64,000 nucleotides of DNA from Desulforapulum autotrophicum HRM2. GTDB taxonomy: Bacteria; Desulfobacterota; Desulfobacteria; Desulfobacterales; Desulfobacteraceae. Each line of letters starts with the position of its first letter. The first letter of the stretch is position 1. The DNA lies in contig NC_012108.1 in assembly GCF_000020365.1 (NCBI RefSeq), positions 2,976,001 through 3,040,000 of the forward strand, written 5' to 3'. Made by a program: the position numbers and the translations under genes. The notes below the pieces were generated by a model, which did no database searches, was not told where the DNA came from, and saw only the letters and a program-made list of their open reading frames with translations. Shown here piece after piece: positions 25,915-34,543 of this stretch.

Positions 25915-27144
25915 ATGCAAAAGAAACCATTAAATGAATTGTTACAAGATTTGGAGCAGGAGCTATTGCGGCTCGGTTACACTGAAGGCTCTATGAAGTT
26001 TTACCGCAACCGTTGGAAGAAAATTATCCAATTCGCTGAGGAGCGGAATGAGGTTTTCTATTCTGAGCAACTTGGAATCGAGTATATCGAACACCACTAC
26101 CAGATCCTGAAAAAAGATTTTGATAAAACACTATCCCAGAAAGATACGCAAGAACTCCGCATCATTCGTATGATTGGAGATTTTCAACTTCACCACACTG
26201 TCCTCAGACGGTACTACAAGCACAGGGACCTGCTTTCAGATCCTTATTACAAAGAGATCAGCAAAAATTTTAAAAAATACTGTGAGCAAAAGGATTATTC
26301 CAAAGTAACCGTAGATCATTACGTGAAGCAATCAGAGCGTTTCATGGATTATCTAATTTCAAATGGAATCAGTGATTGCCATGATATCGATATGCCTGCT
26401 GTTAACGGGTATATACGGACACTGGCTGGATATACCTATAAAACTGTGGAACAGAATCTCTGCTCCATACGTTCTTTTTTAAGGTATCTTCTGGAAAAGG
26501 AGATCTTGAAAACGGACCTGGCTTCTAAGACACCAATGATTCAGGCTCGCAAACAGACACGCATCCCATCCGTTTGGACGAAAGATGAGTTGGATACACT
26601 GATAGGCGCCATTGTCCGGGGAAATCCAAAAGGAAAAAGAGATTATGCCATTATCCTACTTGCCTGTGTGCTAGGTCTGAGAGTTACTGATATTAAAAAC
26701 CTTACTTTTGATTGTTTCCACTGGGAGACGAAGGAGCTGATATTCACCCAGTCAAAAACAAGGGAAACAGTAACCCTGCCGCTTCCTTCCGAAGTTGGAT
26801 GGGCCGTTATTGATTATCTGAAATACAGCAGACCCAAAGTGGATTCTCCTATTATTTTTGTAAGACATCTGGCCCCTTTTTTGCCTTTTTCAGAAAAAGA
26901 TCATCTGCATCAGATAATCCGTGATTATATGCGGATTGCACATCTGCCTACATTAAAAAAGCGTCGTGGCATGCACTCTCTTCGCCATACGGCAGCTTCA
27001 AGAATGCTTGAGCATGGTACTCCGCTTGTTGTCATTTCGGATATCTTGGGTCATATGGATACAGACTCTACAGCAGTTTATTTAAAAGTGGACATCAAAA
27101 AATTAAAAGAATGCTGTTTGGATACACCGGAGGTGCGCTCATGA
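25915..27144 (+). CDS. RIT tyrosine recombinase, first gene
   Basis: This 409-residue tyrosine recombinase has catalytic Arg256 (LGLRVTDI), HxxR at His354/Arg357 (MHSLRHTAASRML), His380 (ILGHMDTDSTAVYL) and nucleophile Tyr389. The N-terminal 215 residues carry a SAM-like core-binding domain (VTVDHYVKQSERFMDYLISN). A strong RBS, aaaggaga, precedes ATG 25915. It is the first gene of a three-gene overlapping operon; its stop overlaps the start of the second gene (ATGA). The triplet presumably acts as one complex on the element ends. Confidence 0.9.
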   Translation: MQKKPLNELLQDLEQELLRLGYTEGSMKFYRNRWKKIIQFAEERNEVFYSEQLGIEYIEHHYQILKKDFDKTLSQKDTQELRIIRMIGDFQLHHTVLRRYYKHRDLLSDPYYKEISKNFKKYCEQKDYSKVTVDHYVKQSERFMDYLISNGISDCHDIDMPAVNGYIRTLAGYTYKTVEQNLCSIRSFLRYLLEKEILKTDLASKTPMIQARKQTRIPSVWTKDELDTLIGAIVRGNPKGKRDYAIILLACVLGLRVTDIKNLTFDCFHWETKELIFTQSKTRETVTLPLPSEVGWAVIDYLKYSRPKVDSPIIFVRHLAPFLPFSEKDHLHQIIRDYMRIAHLPTLKKRRGMHSLRHTAASRMLEHGTPLVVISDILGHMDTDSTAVYLKVDIKKLKECCLDTPEVRS

Positions 27145-28127
27145 GAAATTACCTGTTCAGTGGTCCATTTGCAGAACACATCAAAAATCATGTCCAGTTG
27201 AAACAGGCGGTTGGGTATAAATATGACGCAGAAGCAAAGCACCTGTTAATATTTTCCTCCTTTACCGCTGAAAAATATCCCGAAGCGTCAATCCTATCAA
27301 AGAAAATAGTACTGGAGTGGTGCGCAAAAAGAAGCTATGAGGCACAGGCCAACCAGTGTGCAAGATCATCCATCCTGCGACAACTTGCAAAATATATGGA
27401 TGGCATTGGGGTCCGCGCATACGTCCTTCCAAAGGGATATTATTCTGCAGCACAACTGTATGTCCCCCACATCTATACGAAAGATGAACTGAAGCGATTT
27501 TTTTACCAGACAGATCAATGTTGTTACGTCGGTGAATGTTTATATCGACATCTCATCATGCCGATATTTTTTCGGATCATTTATACCTGCGGCCTTCGCT
27601 CTTCGGAAGCAAGACTTTTGACAGTAGAGGATGTGGATATAATTACAGGTATGCTGAGCATTCATCATTCAAAGAAAGACAATAGCCGCTTGGTTGCGAT
27701 GTCAGACCAACTTACAGAACTATGCAGGAATTACTCTGAAAGTGTGCATAACCTTTCAAAGGGATCTGATTGGTTTTTCCCAGGACTGAATGGAAAACCA
27801 ATGACTATAGTAAACGTCTACCATAATTTCAGGCGATTCCTATGGAAAGCCGGTATCTCCCATGGAGGGAGAGGAAAAGGCCCGAGAGTAACTGATTTTC
27901 GTCATACATTTGCCTGTCACTGCCTAAAAAGATGGGTGACCGAAGGAAAAGACATTGAAGAATATTTTCCTGTACTGAAAACATTTATGGGTCACTACTC
28001 CTTTAAGGAAACAGCTTATTACCTGAGGCTAACGGCTGATATTTTTCCGGATATATCCATCAAACTCGAAGGATGTTATCCCGAAATCATTCCCCAACTG
28101 GAGGGTGATGGCGATGAAACCTACTGA
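27141..28127 (+). CDS. RIT tyrosine recombinase, second gene
   Basis: The start is placed at ATG 27141 (MRNYLFSGPFAEHI), which overlaps the previous stop in ATGA and has an accggaggtg ribosome site; an open extension to 27111 is unlikely. The protein has 328 residues. Catalytic positions: Arg153 (CGLRSSEARLL), Arg254 in VTDFRHTFACH (the first residue of HxxR is Thr instead of His), GH in TFMGHYSFKE and a following Tyr pair (TAYYLRL). A missing catalytic His may mean a regulatory or asymmetric role in the trio. Confidence 0.88.
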   Translation: MRNYLFSGPFAEHIKNHVQLKQAVGYKYDAEAKHLLIFSSFTAEKYPEASILSKKIVLEWCAKRSYEAQANQCARSSILRQLAKYMDGIGVRAYVLPKGYYSAAQLYVPHIYTKDELKRFFYQTDQCCYVGECLYRHLIMPIFFRIIYTCGLRSSEARLLTVEDVDIITGMLSIHHSKKDNSRLVAMSDQLTELCRNYSESVHNLSKGSDWFFPGLNGKPMTIVNVYHNFRRFLWKAGISHGGRGKGPRVTDFRHTFACHCLKRWVTEGKDIEEYFPVLKTFMGHYSFKETAYYLRLTADIFPDISIKLEGCYPEIIPQLEGDGDETY

Positions 28128-29127
28128 TTTTGCGACTCATCTTACTGAATTTCTCTCCGTATATCTGCCCCGGCAGAAAAATGCCAGTAAAAATACGATA
28201 GCATCCTACCGTGATACCTTTAAACTGCTGCTCCGTTTTTGTTTGGAACAAAAGGACATACCTGTCGAAAAACTGAACATGAGCATGCTGAGCCATGTAA
28301 TAATTACTGATTTTCTTGAATGGCTTGAAGAAGAACGTAAATGCTGCATTGCAACCCGTAATCAAAGGCTTGCAGCCATTCATTCCTTTTTTAGGTATGC
28401 CCAATACGAAGAGCCATCAGGAATCCTTCATTTTCAAAAAATAATCGCCCTGCCGATCAAGAAAGCACCCAAGCCGTCAGTACCGCATCTGACACCGGAA
28501 ACAATGAAACTTTTGCTGTCACAGCCGGATAAAATGACTGCAAAGGGCCGACGGGACATAACGCTTTTAAGCGTCCTTTACGATTCTGGATGCAGAGTGC
28601 AGGAATTAATCGATCTCAAGATACGGAATGTTATCCTGGACAATCCAGCGGTGCTGATTCTTACCGGCAAAGGTAATAAAATACGTAGGGTTCCACTGAT
28701 GAGAAATACTCTGGTTTTGCTTCAAAATTATCTTCAGGAGCATTCCCTTGATAAAGATTGGAAAAGGGACTATCCGCTCTTTATCAATAAGCAACGAAAC
28801 AAACTCACCAAGGAAGGCATAGCCTACATAATATCTCAATATGTTGGTCCAGCAAAAAGGATGTCTGCAAGTATGCCAAAAAAAGTAACGCCGCATATGT
28901 TCAGACACAGCAAGGCAGTTCACTTGCTACAGGCCGACGTTAACCTTATCTATATCAGGGATTTTCTTGGGCATCAAGATGTCAGAACCACCGAAATTTA
29001 CGCAAAGTGTGATTCTGAATTGAAACGTCAGGCAATTGCGAATGCATATCCAGATATTGTCGATAATAATCTTCCTGATTGGAATAAGGATGCTGCATTA
29101 CTTGATTGGCTTTCAAATCTGAAGTAG
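28114..29127 (+). CDS. RIT tyrosine recombinase, third gene
   Basis: The start is set at ATG 28114 (MKPTDFATHLTEF), nine bases after GGAGG; ATG 28108 and GTG 28105 are alternatives. It overlaps the second gene. The 337-residue protein has an N-terminal core-binding domain (YLPRQKNASKNTIASYRDTF) and the catalytic set Arg (DSGCRVQELIDL), HxxR (PHMFRHSKAVHLL), His (FLGHQDVRTT) and Tyr (EIYAKCD). Upstream and downstream context is the RIT element only. Confidence 0.9.
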   Translation: MKPTDFATHLTEFLSVYLPRQKNASKNTIASYRDTFKLLLRFCLEQKDIPVEKLNMSMLSHVIITDFLEWLEEERKCCIATRNQRLAAIHSFFRYAQYEEPSGILHFQKIIALPIKKAPKPSVPHLTPETMKLLLSQPDKMTAKGRRDITLLSVLYDSGCRVQELIDLKIRNVILDNPAVLILTGKGNKIRRVPLMRNTLVLLQNYLQEHSLDKDWKRDYPLFINKQRNKLTKEGIAYIISQYVGPAKRMSASMPKKVTPHMFRHSKAVHLLQADVNLIYIRDFLGHQDVRTTEIYAKCDSELKRQAIANAYPDIVDNNLPDWNKDAALLDWLSNLK

Positions 29128-29217
29128 TCGTGATTTTATGCAAAGTAAATCCCGTGAAGGTGATGTAAATTTGGTGGTCTTAGCGAGTTACTTTGCATAA
29201 TCGTTTACTTCGCATAA

Positions 29218-29316
29218 GGCGGGGTGATCAGTCCTTTAATCGCAAATATTTACATTGATGCCTTTATCAGTTTATGATGGGTAGGGGACACCGGATAGTA
29301 AGATATGCCGATGATA
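29218..29316 (+). pseudogene. ltrA: Reverse transcriptase of intron A, middle exon (inverted)
   Basis: Immediately after the RIT end the plus strand reads GGVISPLIANIYIDAF. After a one-base deletion near 29270 it continues QFMMGRGHRIVRYADD up to 29316, where intron B begins with GTGTGCC. The segment belongs between the N-part (30465-31085) and C-part (24453-25030) of intron A's RT, but now points the other way. The one-base frameshift shows that A's RT was already decaying. Confidence 0.82.
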
Positions 29317-29790
29317 GTGTGCCACGAAGGCATGCATTGATGTAATATTAACAGTGCAGTCATGCTGCACAAAAGATGAGGGAGGGCCCCTCGAAGCCGC
29401 CATGCAGGTGGAGGCTTCAAACCACCGTAAGCTGCGTCGGTTAAGAGCCGGGGTGGTGAGCGTTACGGAAAAGGCAAGACCAGATTTTGTCAGGTGTGTT
29501 TCAAGGAGACGAACGCAAGTGAATCACTATTGAAGTGTCGAAAGCGTAGGGACGAGGTCAAAACCGGGGGGTAATCGTTACCCCGGGATAAGTTCGGCGG
29601 TTACCTGTTTACTGGCCGAATGGTCTCCGGCATGAAGGTGGCGTGAACTTGAGACAGGCTTTTGTGTGGAACGTGGGAACCTGTCGCTCTGATGGTAAGG
29701 GAGAAATACAAGTGGAAGTCCCACAAGTATGAGAGTACCAATGCAGAGCACAGGGGCGGAGCAACCCGTAGTAGTGATGAAGATTCTGTA
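29317..29790 (+). ncRNA. 5' RNA domains of group II intron B
   Basis: The stretch starts GTGTGCCACG (consensus GUGYG), directly after the YADD codons of another RT. It continues through GC-rich, hairpin-rich sequence without frames to the B RT start. It corresponds to domains I-III of intron B; domains V-VI are at 25030-25104 on the other strand, so the intron can no longer fold as one RNA. Confidence 0.75.
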
Positions 29791-30444
29791 ATGGAATTGG
29801 AGCGAAGGGGAAGCATTGTCCAGCTTGAAGTAAAGAAGACAACTGGAAACAGGAGGATTGGATTGAACCAGGCAAAGCCGTTTTGTATACCTAAACTTGA
29901 GGTATGGGAAGCATATAAACGGGTAAGAGCAAATAAAGGGGCGGCTGGCGTCGATGGGCAGTCGATAAAGGAGTTAGAGACATATTTGAAGGGTAACCTT
30001 TACAAACTCTGGAATCGAATGTCTTCCGGCAGTTATTTTCCACCACCGGTACTTCGGGTTGAAATACCCAAAGGTGATGGTAGGATGAGACCGCTTGGAA
30101 TACCAACGGTATCGGACAGGATTGCCCAGCAGGTCGTTAAACAGTATCTGGAGCCTGAGTTGGAGAAATGTTTCCACCCCGACTCCTATGGTTATCGACC
30201 GGGTAAATCTGCCTTGGATGCAGTTGGCAAGGCACGTAAGAATTGCTGGAGATACGATTGGGTTCTGGACCTTGATATTAAGGGATTTTTCGATAATATC
30301 GATCATGATCTCTTGATGAAAGCAGTACGCTGGCACACGAAAGAGAAATGGGTGCTCCTGTATATAGAGAGGTGGCTGAAAACCCCGATTTATATGACGG
30401 ACAAGACACTCGTCTATCCAGAGAAAGGGACGCCACAAGGTGGG
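29791..30444 (+). pseudogene. ltrA: Reverse transcriptase of intron B, N-terminal half
   Basis: From ATG 29791 the frame covers RT domains 0-4: FCIPKLEVWEAYKRVRANKG, PKGDGRMRPLGIPTVSDRIA, FHPDSYGYRPGKSALDAV, LDLDIKGFFDNIDHDLL. It breaks off after EKGTPQGG where the RIT-end palindrome starts. The frame then runs into antisense sequence of intron A's RT up to 30603. The matching C-terminal half is at 25105-25776. Confidence 0.88.
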
Positions 30445-30467
30445 TTATGCAAAGCTTTGCATAACCC
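30442..30467. repeat. RIT-end palindrome (26-bp scar)
   Basis: The core TTATGCAAAGCTTTGCATAA at 30445-30464 is two outermost 10-bp RIT ends joined head to head, inside a 26-bp perfect palindrome. On its left is GTPQGG of the B RT (plus) and on its right the complement of GSPQGG of the A RT (minus). It marks the second breakpoint of the inversion. Confidence 0.85.
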
Positions 30468-31085
30468 GCCTTGGGGACTGCCTTCTGTGCTTGCTTGCCA
30501 GTTGCCGTTTTCCATTACCCCGCGTGTCAGGAACATCCTTACCAAATTCAGGATACTACCGTCTGTCACACGCTTTCTGATTGATTTGAGGATAATCTCA
30601 TGATCAAGCGTATCAAAACATTTGGACAAATCCATGTCCACAACCCATTTGAACCCATATTCACGTATGAACAGCTGAGCTTTAGATATGGCATGGTGAC
30701 AACTCCTGCCAGGCCTATATCCGTAACTGGACGGATGAAAACCCGGGTCGAATATTGGCTCCAGGATTTCCCGAAGGACCTGCTGTACAACGCGGTCACG
30801 AACCGTAGGAATGCCAAGTTTTCTTATTGCCCCTCCCGGTTTGGGTATTTCTACACGCTTCACAGGTTGAGTGCGATATTGCTTGGCTTTCAGTTCGTTA
30901 ATCAAAATGGATAAATTCTTCTCCCGCGACTTGTCGAAGTTCCCAATGGTCTGCCCATCTATTCCGGCAGCGCCTTTCGAGGCCTTCACTTTTTTGAACG
31001 CATTCTCCAAATTTATGTAAGATAGCATTCTGTCATACAGGCTGTAGTAAATCTTAACCATGTCGTTTTCTGCATTTCCTTCCAT
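30465..31085 (-). pseudogene. ltrA: Reverse transcriptase of intron A, N-terminal part
   Basis: The minus frame from ATG 31085 reads MEGNAENDMVKIYYSLYDRM, then LENAFKKVKASKGAAGIDGQ, IPKPGGAIRKLGIPTVRDRV, FHPSSYGYRPGRSCHHAISK, WVVDMDLSKCFDTLDHEI, and stops at STEGSPQGG, exactly at the RIT-end palindrome. It is a different RT from that of intron B. Its continuation, VISPLIANIY, is at 29218 in inverted orientation. Confidence 0.88.
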
Positions 31086-31760
31086 TGCTTATGATCTGTT
31101 GCCTTGGTTCTTCTCCCAAATCATCCTGCATTCTATCCTTACGGCAATTTACACGATAAACTTGGAATACTCCATTGGACGGCCTGAATCAGCAGTGCAT
31201 CTGTCACAACTAACCGCTGATAAAGTGCCCTGCTCCGTCGAGCAGCCTGTGTCCGGCACAAATATCACTTACAGTTTCCAAAAAAATATTCAGATATACT
31301 TCCTCCCTTCGCAACTGACCAGGCTTTTGGTTATGGCCAGTCCCTGCAAACAGGCTACAGGTCATTCCGGTTTTATCCTCCACACTGTTACCAGGCTTCA
31401 TTGGCCGGAATTTCATTACTACTACGGATTTATCTGCCACCTCTCACCGCATCGGTTTGTCCTGAGTTTCCTCTTGATTTCACTTATCCCATAAGCAAGG
31501 AAAACAGTATGAGGCTTCCCCGGTTAAGGCGAACTCCCTGTGAGCAATGCCATCCTCAATCACACCATGGGCCTGACCAGGTAAGGGGCTTTGCGCTATT
31601 TTGCACGCTTACCCACCCATAATGCCGATTCTGGTTTGCTTACGCTATATACTGCTGCTTCCTTCAGACCCTGCCGTTACCAGCAACGCCCTTGCAATTC
31701 AGAATGTCTTCCCCTTGGTCGGGGTGACGCCTGCGTTTCGGAGGCTGGGGTTGCCCGCCA
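31086..31760 (-). ncRNA. 5' RNA domains of group II intron A
   Basis: The region holds no convincing frame and is rich in short hairpins, as expected for domains I-III upstream of the RT start at 31085. The exact 5' end is not clear; candidates lie between 31600 and 31760. It begins close behind the terminator hairpin of the subtilase, a position favoured by some bacterial group II introns. Confidence 0.6.
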
Positions 31761-31772
31761 TGCCGGGCAAAC

Positions 31773-31809
31773 AAAAAAGGCAGGGTGGTAATTCAACCCT
31801 GCCTTTTTA
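31773..31809. terminator. Rho-independent terminator of subtilase copy 2
   Basis: ggcagggt and accctgcc arms flanked by A6 and T5 runs. It is homologous to 22180-22205 behind copy 1. Confidence 0.8.
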
Positions 31810-31901
31810 GATCACTTGTTTTTCAAAAAGCTCTTTGTCCGATTTACACTCTTTTGCTTTCCGTTGCGCGGCAACCTGAAGTCAGGATTGCCGCCGCATA
31901 G

Positions 31902-33956
31902 TTATTTGTAAACCGTTATGGTATCGATCCCTTCATTTCCTGCCGTATCAAATGCCTTCACTGAAAGCGTGTAAGTACCTTTTGACAGCTTCCGGGTATT
32001 CCAGTTCCAACTCAATTCACTTTTATATTTTACCGCCGTCAGCTCTTCGTTCAGAAAAAGTTCCATCCGGCTGATGCCGCCGGCATCTGAAGCTGACGCC
32101 TGTACCGTTTCCCTGTTGCCGATTGATGCACCGTCCCCGGGTGAAGTAATGGTGACGACAGGCGCCTCAGTGTCTTCAAAAATCACGTTGTCCACACTCA
32201 CATTGATTGCTTCGGATACACCCTGGTTCCCGGCTGTATCAAAGGCCACAGCCACTAACGCGTACGTTCCATTGGCATAGGCCGTGGTGTCCCAGAAAAA
32301 TGCATAGGGAGACGTGATGTGTTCATCAAGAAGTACGCCGTCAAGGTAGAGTTCCACCAGAGCAACACCGCCCTCATCCGTGGCAGAGACATCCACAGTG
32401 ATACCGCCACTGACAAGCGCACCCCCCTGAATGGATGTAATAGCAACAACGGGTGCCTGCGTATCATCGTCACTTTCATTTGCCACAGTCACTGTAATGA
32501 CACTGGACCAACCGGCATTTCCTGCGGTGTCATAGGCCACGGCCATTAGTTCATGATCGCTGTTTGCATAGCCATACGTGTCCCAGGAAAAGGTGTAGGG
32601 CGAAGTGGTATCAGATGATAAAAGTTCACCGTTAACGTGCAGTTCAACCCGATCCACACCCCCTTCGTCCGTTGCTGAAACGCTAACGGTCAAGCTGCCG
32701 TTGACGGTTGTATCGTTCTGGGGTGATGTGATGGCCACGGAAGGATCAATGGTATCCTCTTCAGGCACAGCAGCCAATGCCGCCAGGATGCTCTGAAGTG
32801 CGTTCACCCTGCCGTAACCGAAGTAGTTATCAAACCCCGTGCTTCCCAGATCGTCAGCACTCTGGGTAAGGATATTCACGACCTGGGTATTGGTTAACGA
32901 CGGGTTGGCTGAAAGAATCAGAGCAGCTACACCGGCGGTGATGGGTGATGAAAAGGAGGTCCCGTTCCAGTTTCCATACCCACCACCCCGGGAAGTTGTC
33001 AAAATGTATGTGCCTGGTGCTGAGATGTCGATCCAGTCCCCGTGATTTGAAAAACTGGCAAAGGTATCTGTTGAGGTGGTGGCGGACACCGCTACCACAT
33101 TGGCACAGGCTGCAGGATAGTATGGTGTGTCGGTTGAATAGTTATGGGCACAGGCAAAGATAACCGCACCCTTGTTCCAGGCGTAATTAACCGCATTCTG
33201 CAGGGTGGAAGAGTAACTTGATCCACCGATACTGATGTTTATGATCCTGACGCCCTGGTCAGCAGCATAATTAATGGCTCGGGCGATATCATAATACGTG
33301 GCATAATCATTGGCGTCTAAAACCACCAGGGGCATGATCGGACTGTCCCCTGCCACGCCGGCAACGCCGGTAATGTTATCGGTCATGGCTGCGGCAGATC
33401 CGGCTACTGCCGTGCCGTGTCCGAGAACATCCTGGGTATCTGTATTGTTTTCAAGAAAGTTATACCCGGCAATAAGATTGCCCGCAAGATCGGGATGGGT
33501 GGGGTCAACACCGGAATCAATGATGGCAATGGGAACGCTTGGGGACCCCGTTGTCAGATCCCATGCGCCGGGGGCTGAAATCATCGGCAGGTGCCACTGG
33601 GAAGAATACCGATCGTCATTGGGCACATACCCTGCTTCTGCATAGAAATTTTCTTCTACAAACTGGATATTCGGATTCTTTGACAACGCCTTTTTGACCT
33701 GTTCAAGGGCATGCACAGGCACCTTGATCCGACGTGTTTTTATGCTTTCTATCTCTCCGGCTGTGGCAGCATCATAGGAGTTGAGGAGTTTATCCACAGC
33801 ACCTTTTGTAACACCTTGTTTTACCTGGATAAGTAGCTCCCCGGGTACAAACTTTTTACTGTCTGCCTGGACAAGGCCGGATCCGGCCAGAACCAATACC
33901 ATTGCGATGGCAATGGTCACTATTGTCTGCAAGTTGGTTTTTAATCTTTTTATCAT
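31902..33956 (-). CDS. Secreted subtilisin-like S8 serine protease with Ig-like repeats
   Basis: The start is ATG 33956 (MIKRLKTNLQTI), behind ggaggtcc; the open frame to 33998 is rejected. Of 684 residues, 1-32 are a signal peptide (IAMVLVLAGSGLVQA) and about 36-105 an inhibitor-I9-like propeptide. The protease carries Asp147 (IAIIDSGVD), His180 (LGHGTAVAGS) and Ser334 (NGTSFSSPIT). Three Ig-like repeats follow (IDPSVAITSPQNDTTVNG; APVVAITSIQGGALVSG; APVVTITSPGDGASIGN), each ending in a YDTAGN or FDTAGN strand. A last half-domain ends at the C-terminus. It is probably exported and adhesive or matrix-acting. A cyclic-dinucleotide riboswitch and SD-masking stem lie in its leader. A broken copy lies at 22305-24060. 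Confidence 0.92.
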   Translation of the reverse strand: MIKRLKTNLQTIVTIAIAMVLVLAGSGLVQADSKKFVPGELLIQVKQGVTKGAVDKLLNSYDAATAGEIESIKTRRIKVPVHALEQVKKALSKNPNIQFVEENFYAEAGYVPNDDRYSSQWHLPMISAPGAWDLTTGSPSVPIAIIDSGVDPTHPDLAGNLIAGYNFLENNTDTQDVLGHGTAVAGSAAAMTDNITGVAGVAGDSPIMPLVVLDANDYATYYDIARAINYAADQGVRIINISIGGSSYSSTLQNAVNYAWNKGAVIFACAHNYSTDTPYYPAACANVVAVSATTSTDTFASFSNHGDWIDISAPGTYILTTSRGGGYGNWNGTSFSSPITAGVAALILSANPSLTNTQVVNILTQSADDLGSTGFDNYFGYGRVNALQSILAALAAVPEEDTIDPSVAITSPQNDTTVNGSLTVSVSATDEGGVDRVELHVNGELLSSDTTSPYTFSWDTYGYANSDHELMAVAYDTAGNAGWSSVITVTVANESDDDTQAPVVAITSIQGGALVSGGITVDVSATDEGGVALVELYLDGVLLDEHITSPYAFFWDTTAYANGTYALVAVAFDTAGNQGVSEAINVSVDNVIFEDTEAPVVTITSPGDGASIGNRETVQASASDAGGISRMELFLNEELTAVKYKSELSWNWNTRKLSKGTYTLSVKAFDTAGNEGIDTITVYK

Positions 33957-33960
33957 TTTG

Positions 33961-34010
33961 GACCTCCATTCGTTACTTGCCAGGAAACAAGCATCCATAA
34001 ATGGAGGTGA
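33961..34010 (-). promoter_or_regulatory. Shine-Dalgarno sequestering stem of the riboswitch
   Basis: In the RNA, ACCUCCAUU just after the aptamer (complement of 34001-34009) pairs perfectly with AAUGGAGGU (complement of 33962-33970), which contains the GGAGG ribosome site of the subtilase. An inner CUUG/CAAG hairpin closes the loop. This is a clear translational on/off platform. Confidence 0.75.
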
Positions 34011-34013
34011 CTT

Positions 34014-34100
34014 GTTTCTTCGGCAACTCGGCTATCCGCCAATGACGGACCCATAAGCTTTGTGAACCGTGGTTACCCACGGGTTACCTTTGTCGGAAAC
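34014..34100 (-). promoter_or_regulatory. GEMM riboswitch (c-di-GMP-I / cGAMP class)
   Basis: The minus-strand RNA reads GUUUC-C-GACAAAGGUAACCC, a stem capped by a GUAA tetraloop (CGUGG-GUAA-CCACG), CACAAAGCUUAUGGGUCC, a variable stem, then GAUAGCCGAGUUGCCGAAG and GAAAC. GACAAAGG, CACAAAGC, the GNRA loop and GCCG-GUUGCCGAA are the conserved GEMM elements, and GUUUC pairs with GAAAC as P1. Upstream CUUCGGCA could also pair with UGCCGAAG of P1's 3' side, an alternative fold. Whether it prefers c-di-GMP or 3',3'-cGAMP cannot be read with certainty. Confidence 0.82.
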
Positions 34101-34357
34101 GTTCTGCCGAAGTGTTAAAGCAAAAGATATACCATCGTTATGTAAAAAATAAAAAATGTCTTCTCCATTTTTGTTGATATGCCTTTCCTTTCCCATTCAA
34201 AATTTTGGTTTTCTATAACAATTGACATCTAACACACATGAGTTAACGATAGTTAAACAATGTGGTGAAATATCATTAAATAATTAACCTTCTCTGATAA
34301 AACATTTAATGACCATGGCAGCTTTTTTCTTCCATGGGATGGGGATTTCCTATAAAA

Positions 34358-34508
34358 TTGGGGACTAAAATTGGCAAAAATTGGGCAAAAATTGTCAAAA
34401 TTGGGGACAGACACAAAATTGGGGACACAAAATTGGGGACAGACCACGATTTTACACAAAATTGGGCACAAAATTGGGCAAAATTGGGGACAGACCACGA
34501 TTTTATAA
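34358..34508. repeat. Degenerate tandem array upstream of the RAYT gene
   Basis: Units of aaaattgggg(acagaccacg) repeat irregularly; the full form GGGGACAGACCACGATTTT occurs twice (about 34436 and 34487), with shorter caaaattggg units between. It is the inverted counterpart of the array at 35240-35460. It lies in the 150 bp before the transposase start. Confidence 0.8.
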
Positions 34509-34543
34509 TTGTATCTTCTTTTAAATCAATGTAAATTGGCATT

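Larger units (their letters stand above)
25777..29217 (+). mobile_element. RIT element (recombinase in trio)
   Basis: The 3441-bp element has three overlapping tyrosine recombinase genes in one direction, the hallmark of RIT elements. Ends are imperfect inverted repeats: left TTATGCAAAGAAAGTAATTA, right end (inverted) TTATGCGAAGTAAACGATTA. Each end has further copies of the core TTATGCnAAGTAA in both orientations (25843-25860, 29136-29150, 29186-29200). The right end is followed by GGCGGGGTGATCAGTCC and the left by the complement of GGGGGAGTTATTAGTCC. Both encode the GGVISP motif of a group II RT. Confidence 0.88.
24364..31760 (-). mobile_element. Group II intron A with nested intron B, split by RIT and inverted
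   Basis: Intron A runs on the minus strand from a 5' end somewhere in 31600-31760, just after the terminator of subtilase copy 2, to its domain VI end near 24364. Its RT gene is in three pieces: N-part (30465-31085, minus), middle part (29218-29316, now plus) and C-part (24453-25030, minus). Intron B sits in the RT of A at the YADD motif: 5' end at 29317 (plus) and 3' end near 25030 (minus). The RIT element and a 20-bp RIT-end palindrome lie at the two QGG motifs. Flipping 29218-30444 back restores both RT genes in order on the minus strand. The logic is seen directly in the sequence; the order of events is inferred. Confidence 0.85.

Noticed and set aside
29601-29875. Minus-strand frames of 71 and 88 codons
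   Set aside because: Antisense to the structured 5' RNA of intron B.
29662-30603. A 313-residue RT ending in LCKALHNPP...
   Set aside because: After GTPQGG the frame is RIT-end palindrome and antisense sequence of another RT; only the first part is real.
31060-31810. Plus-strand frames between the A RT and subtilase copy 2
   Set aside because: Antisense to intron A's RNA domains; no family match.
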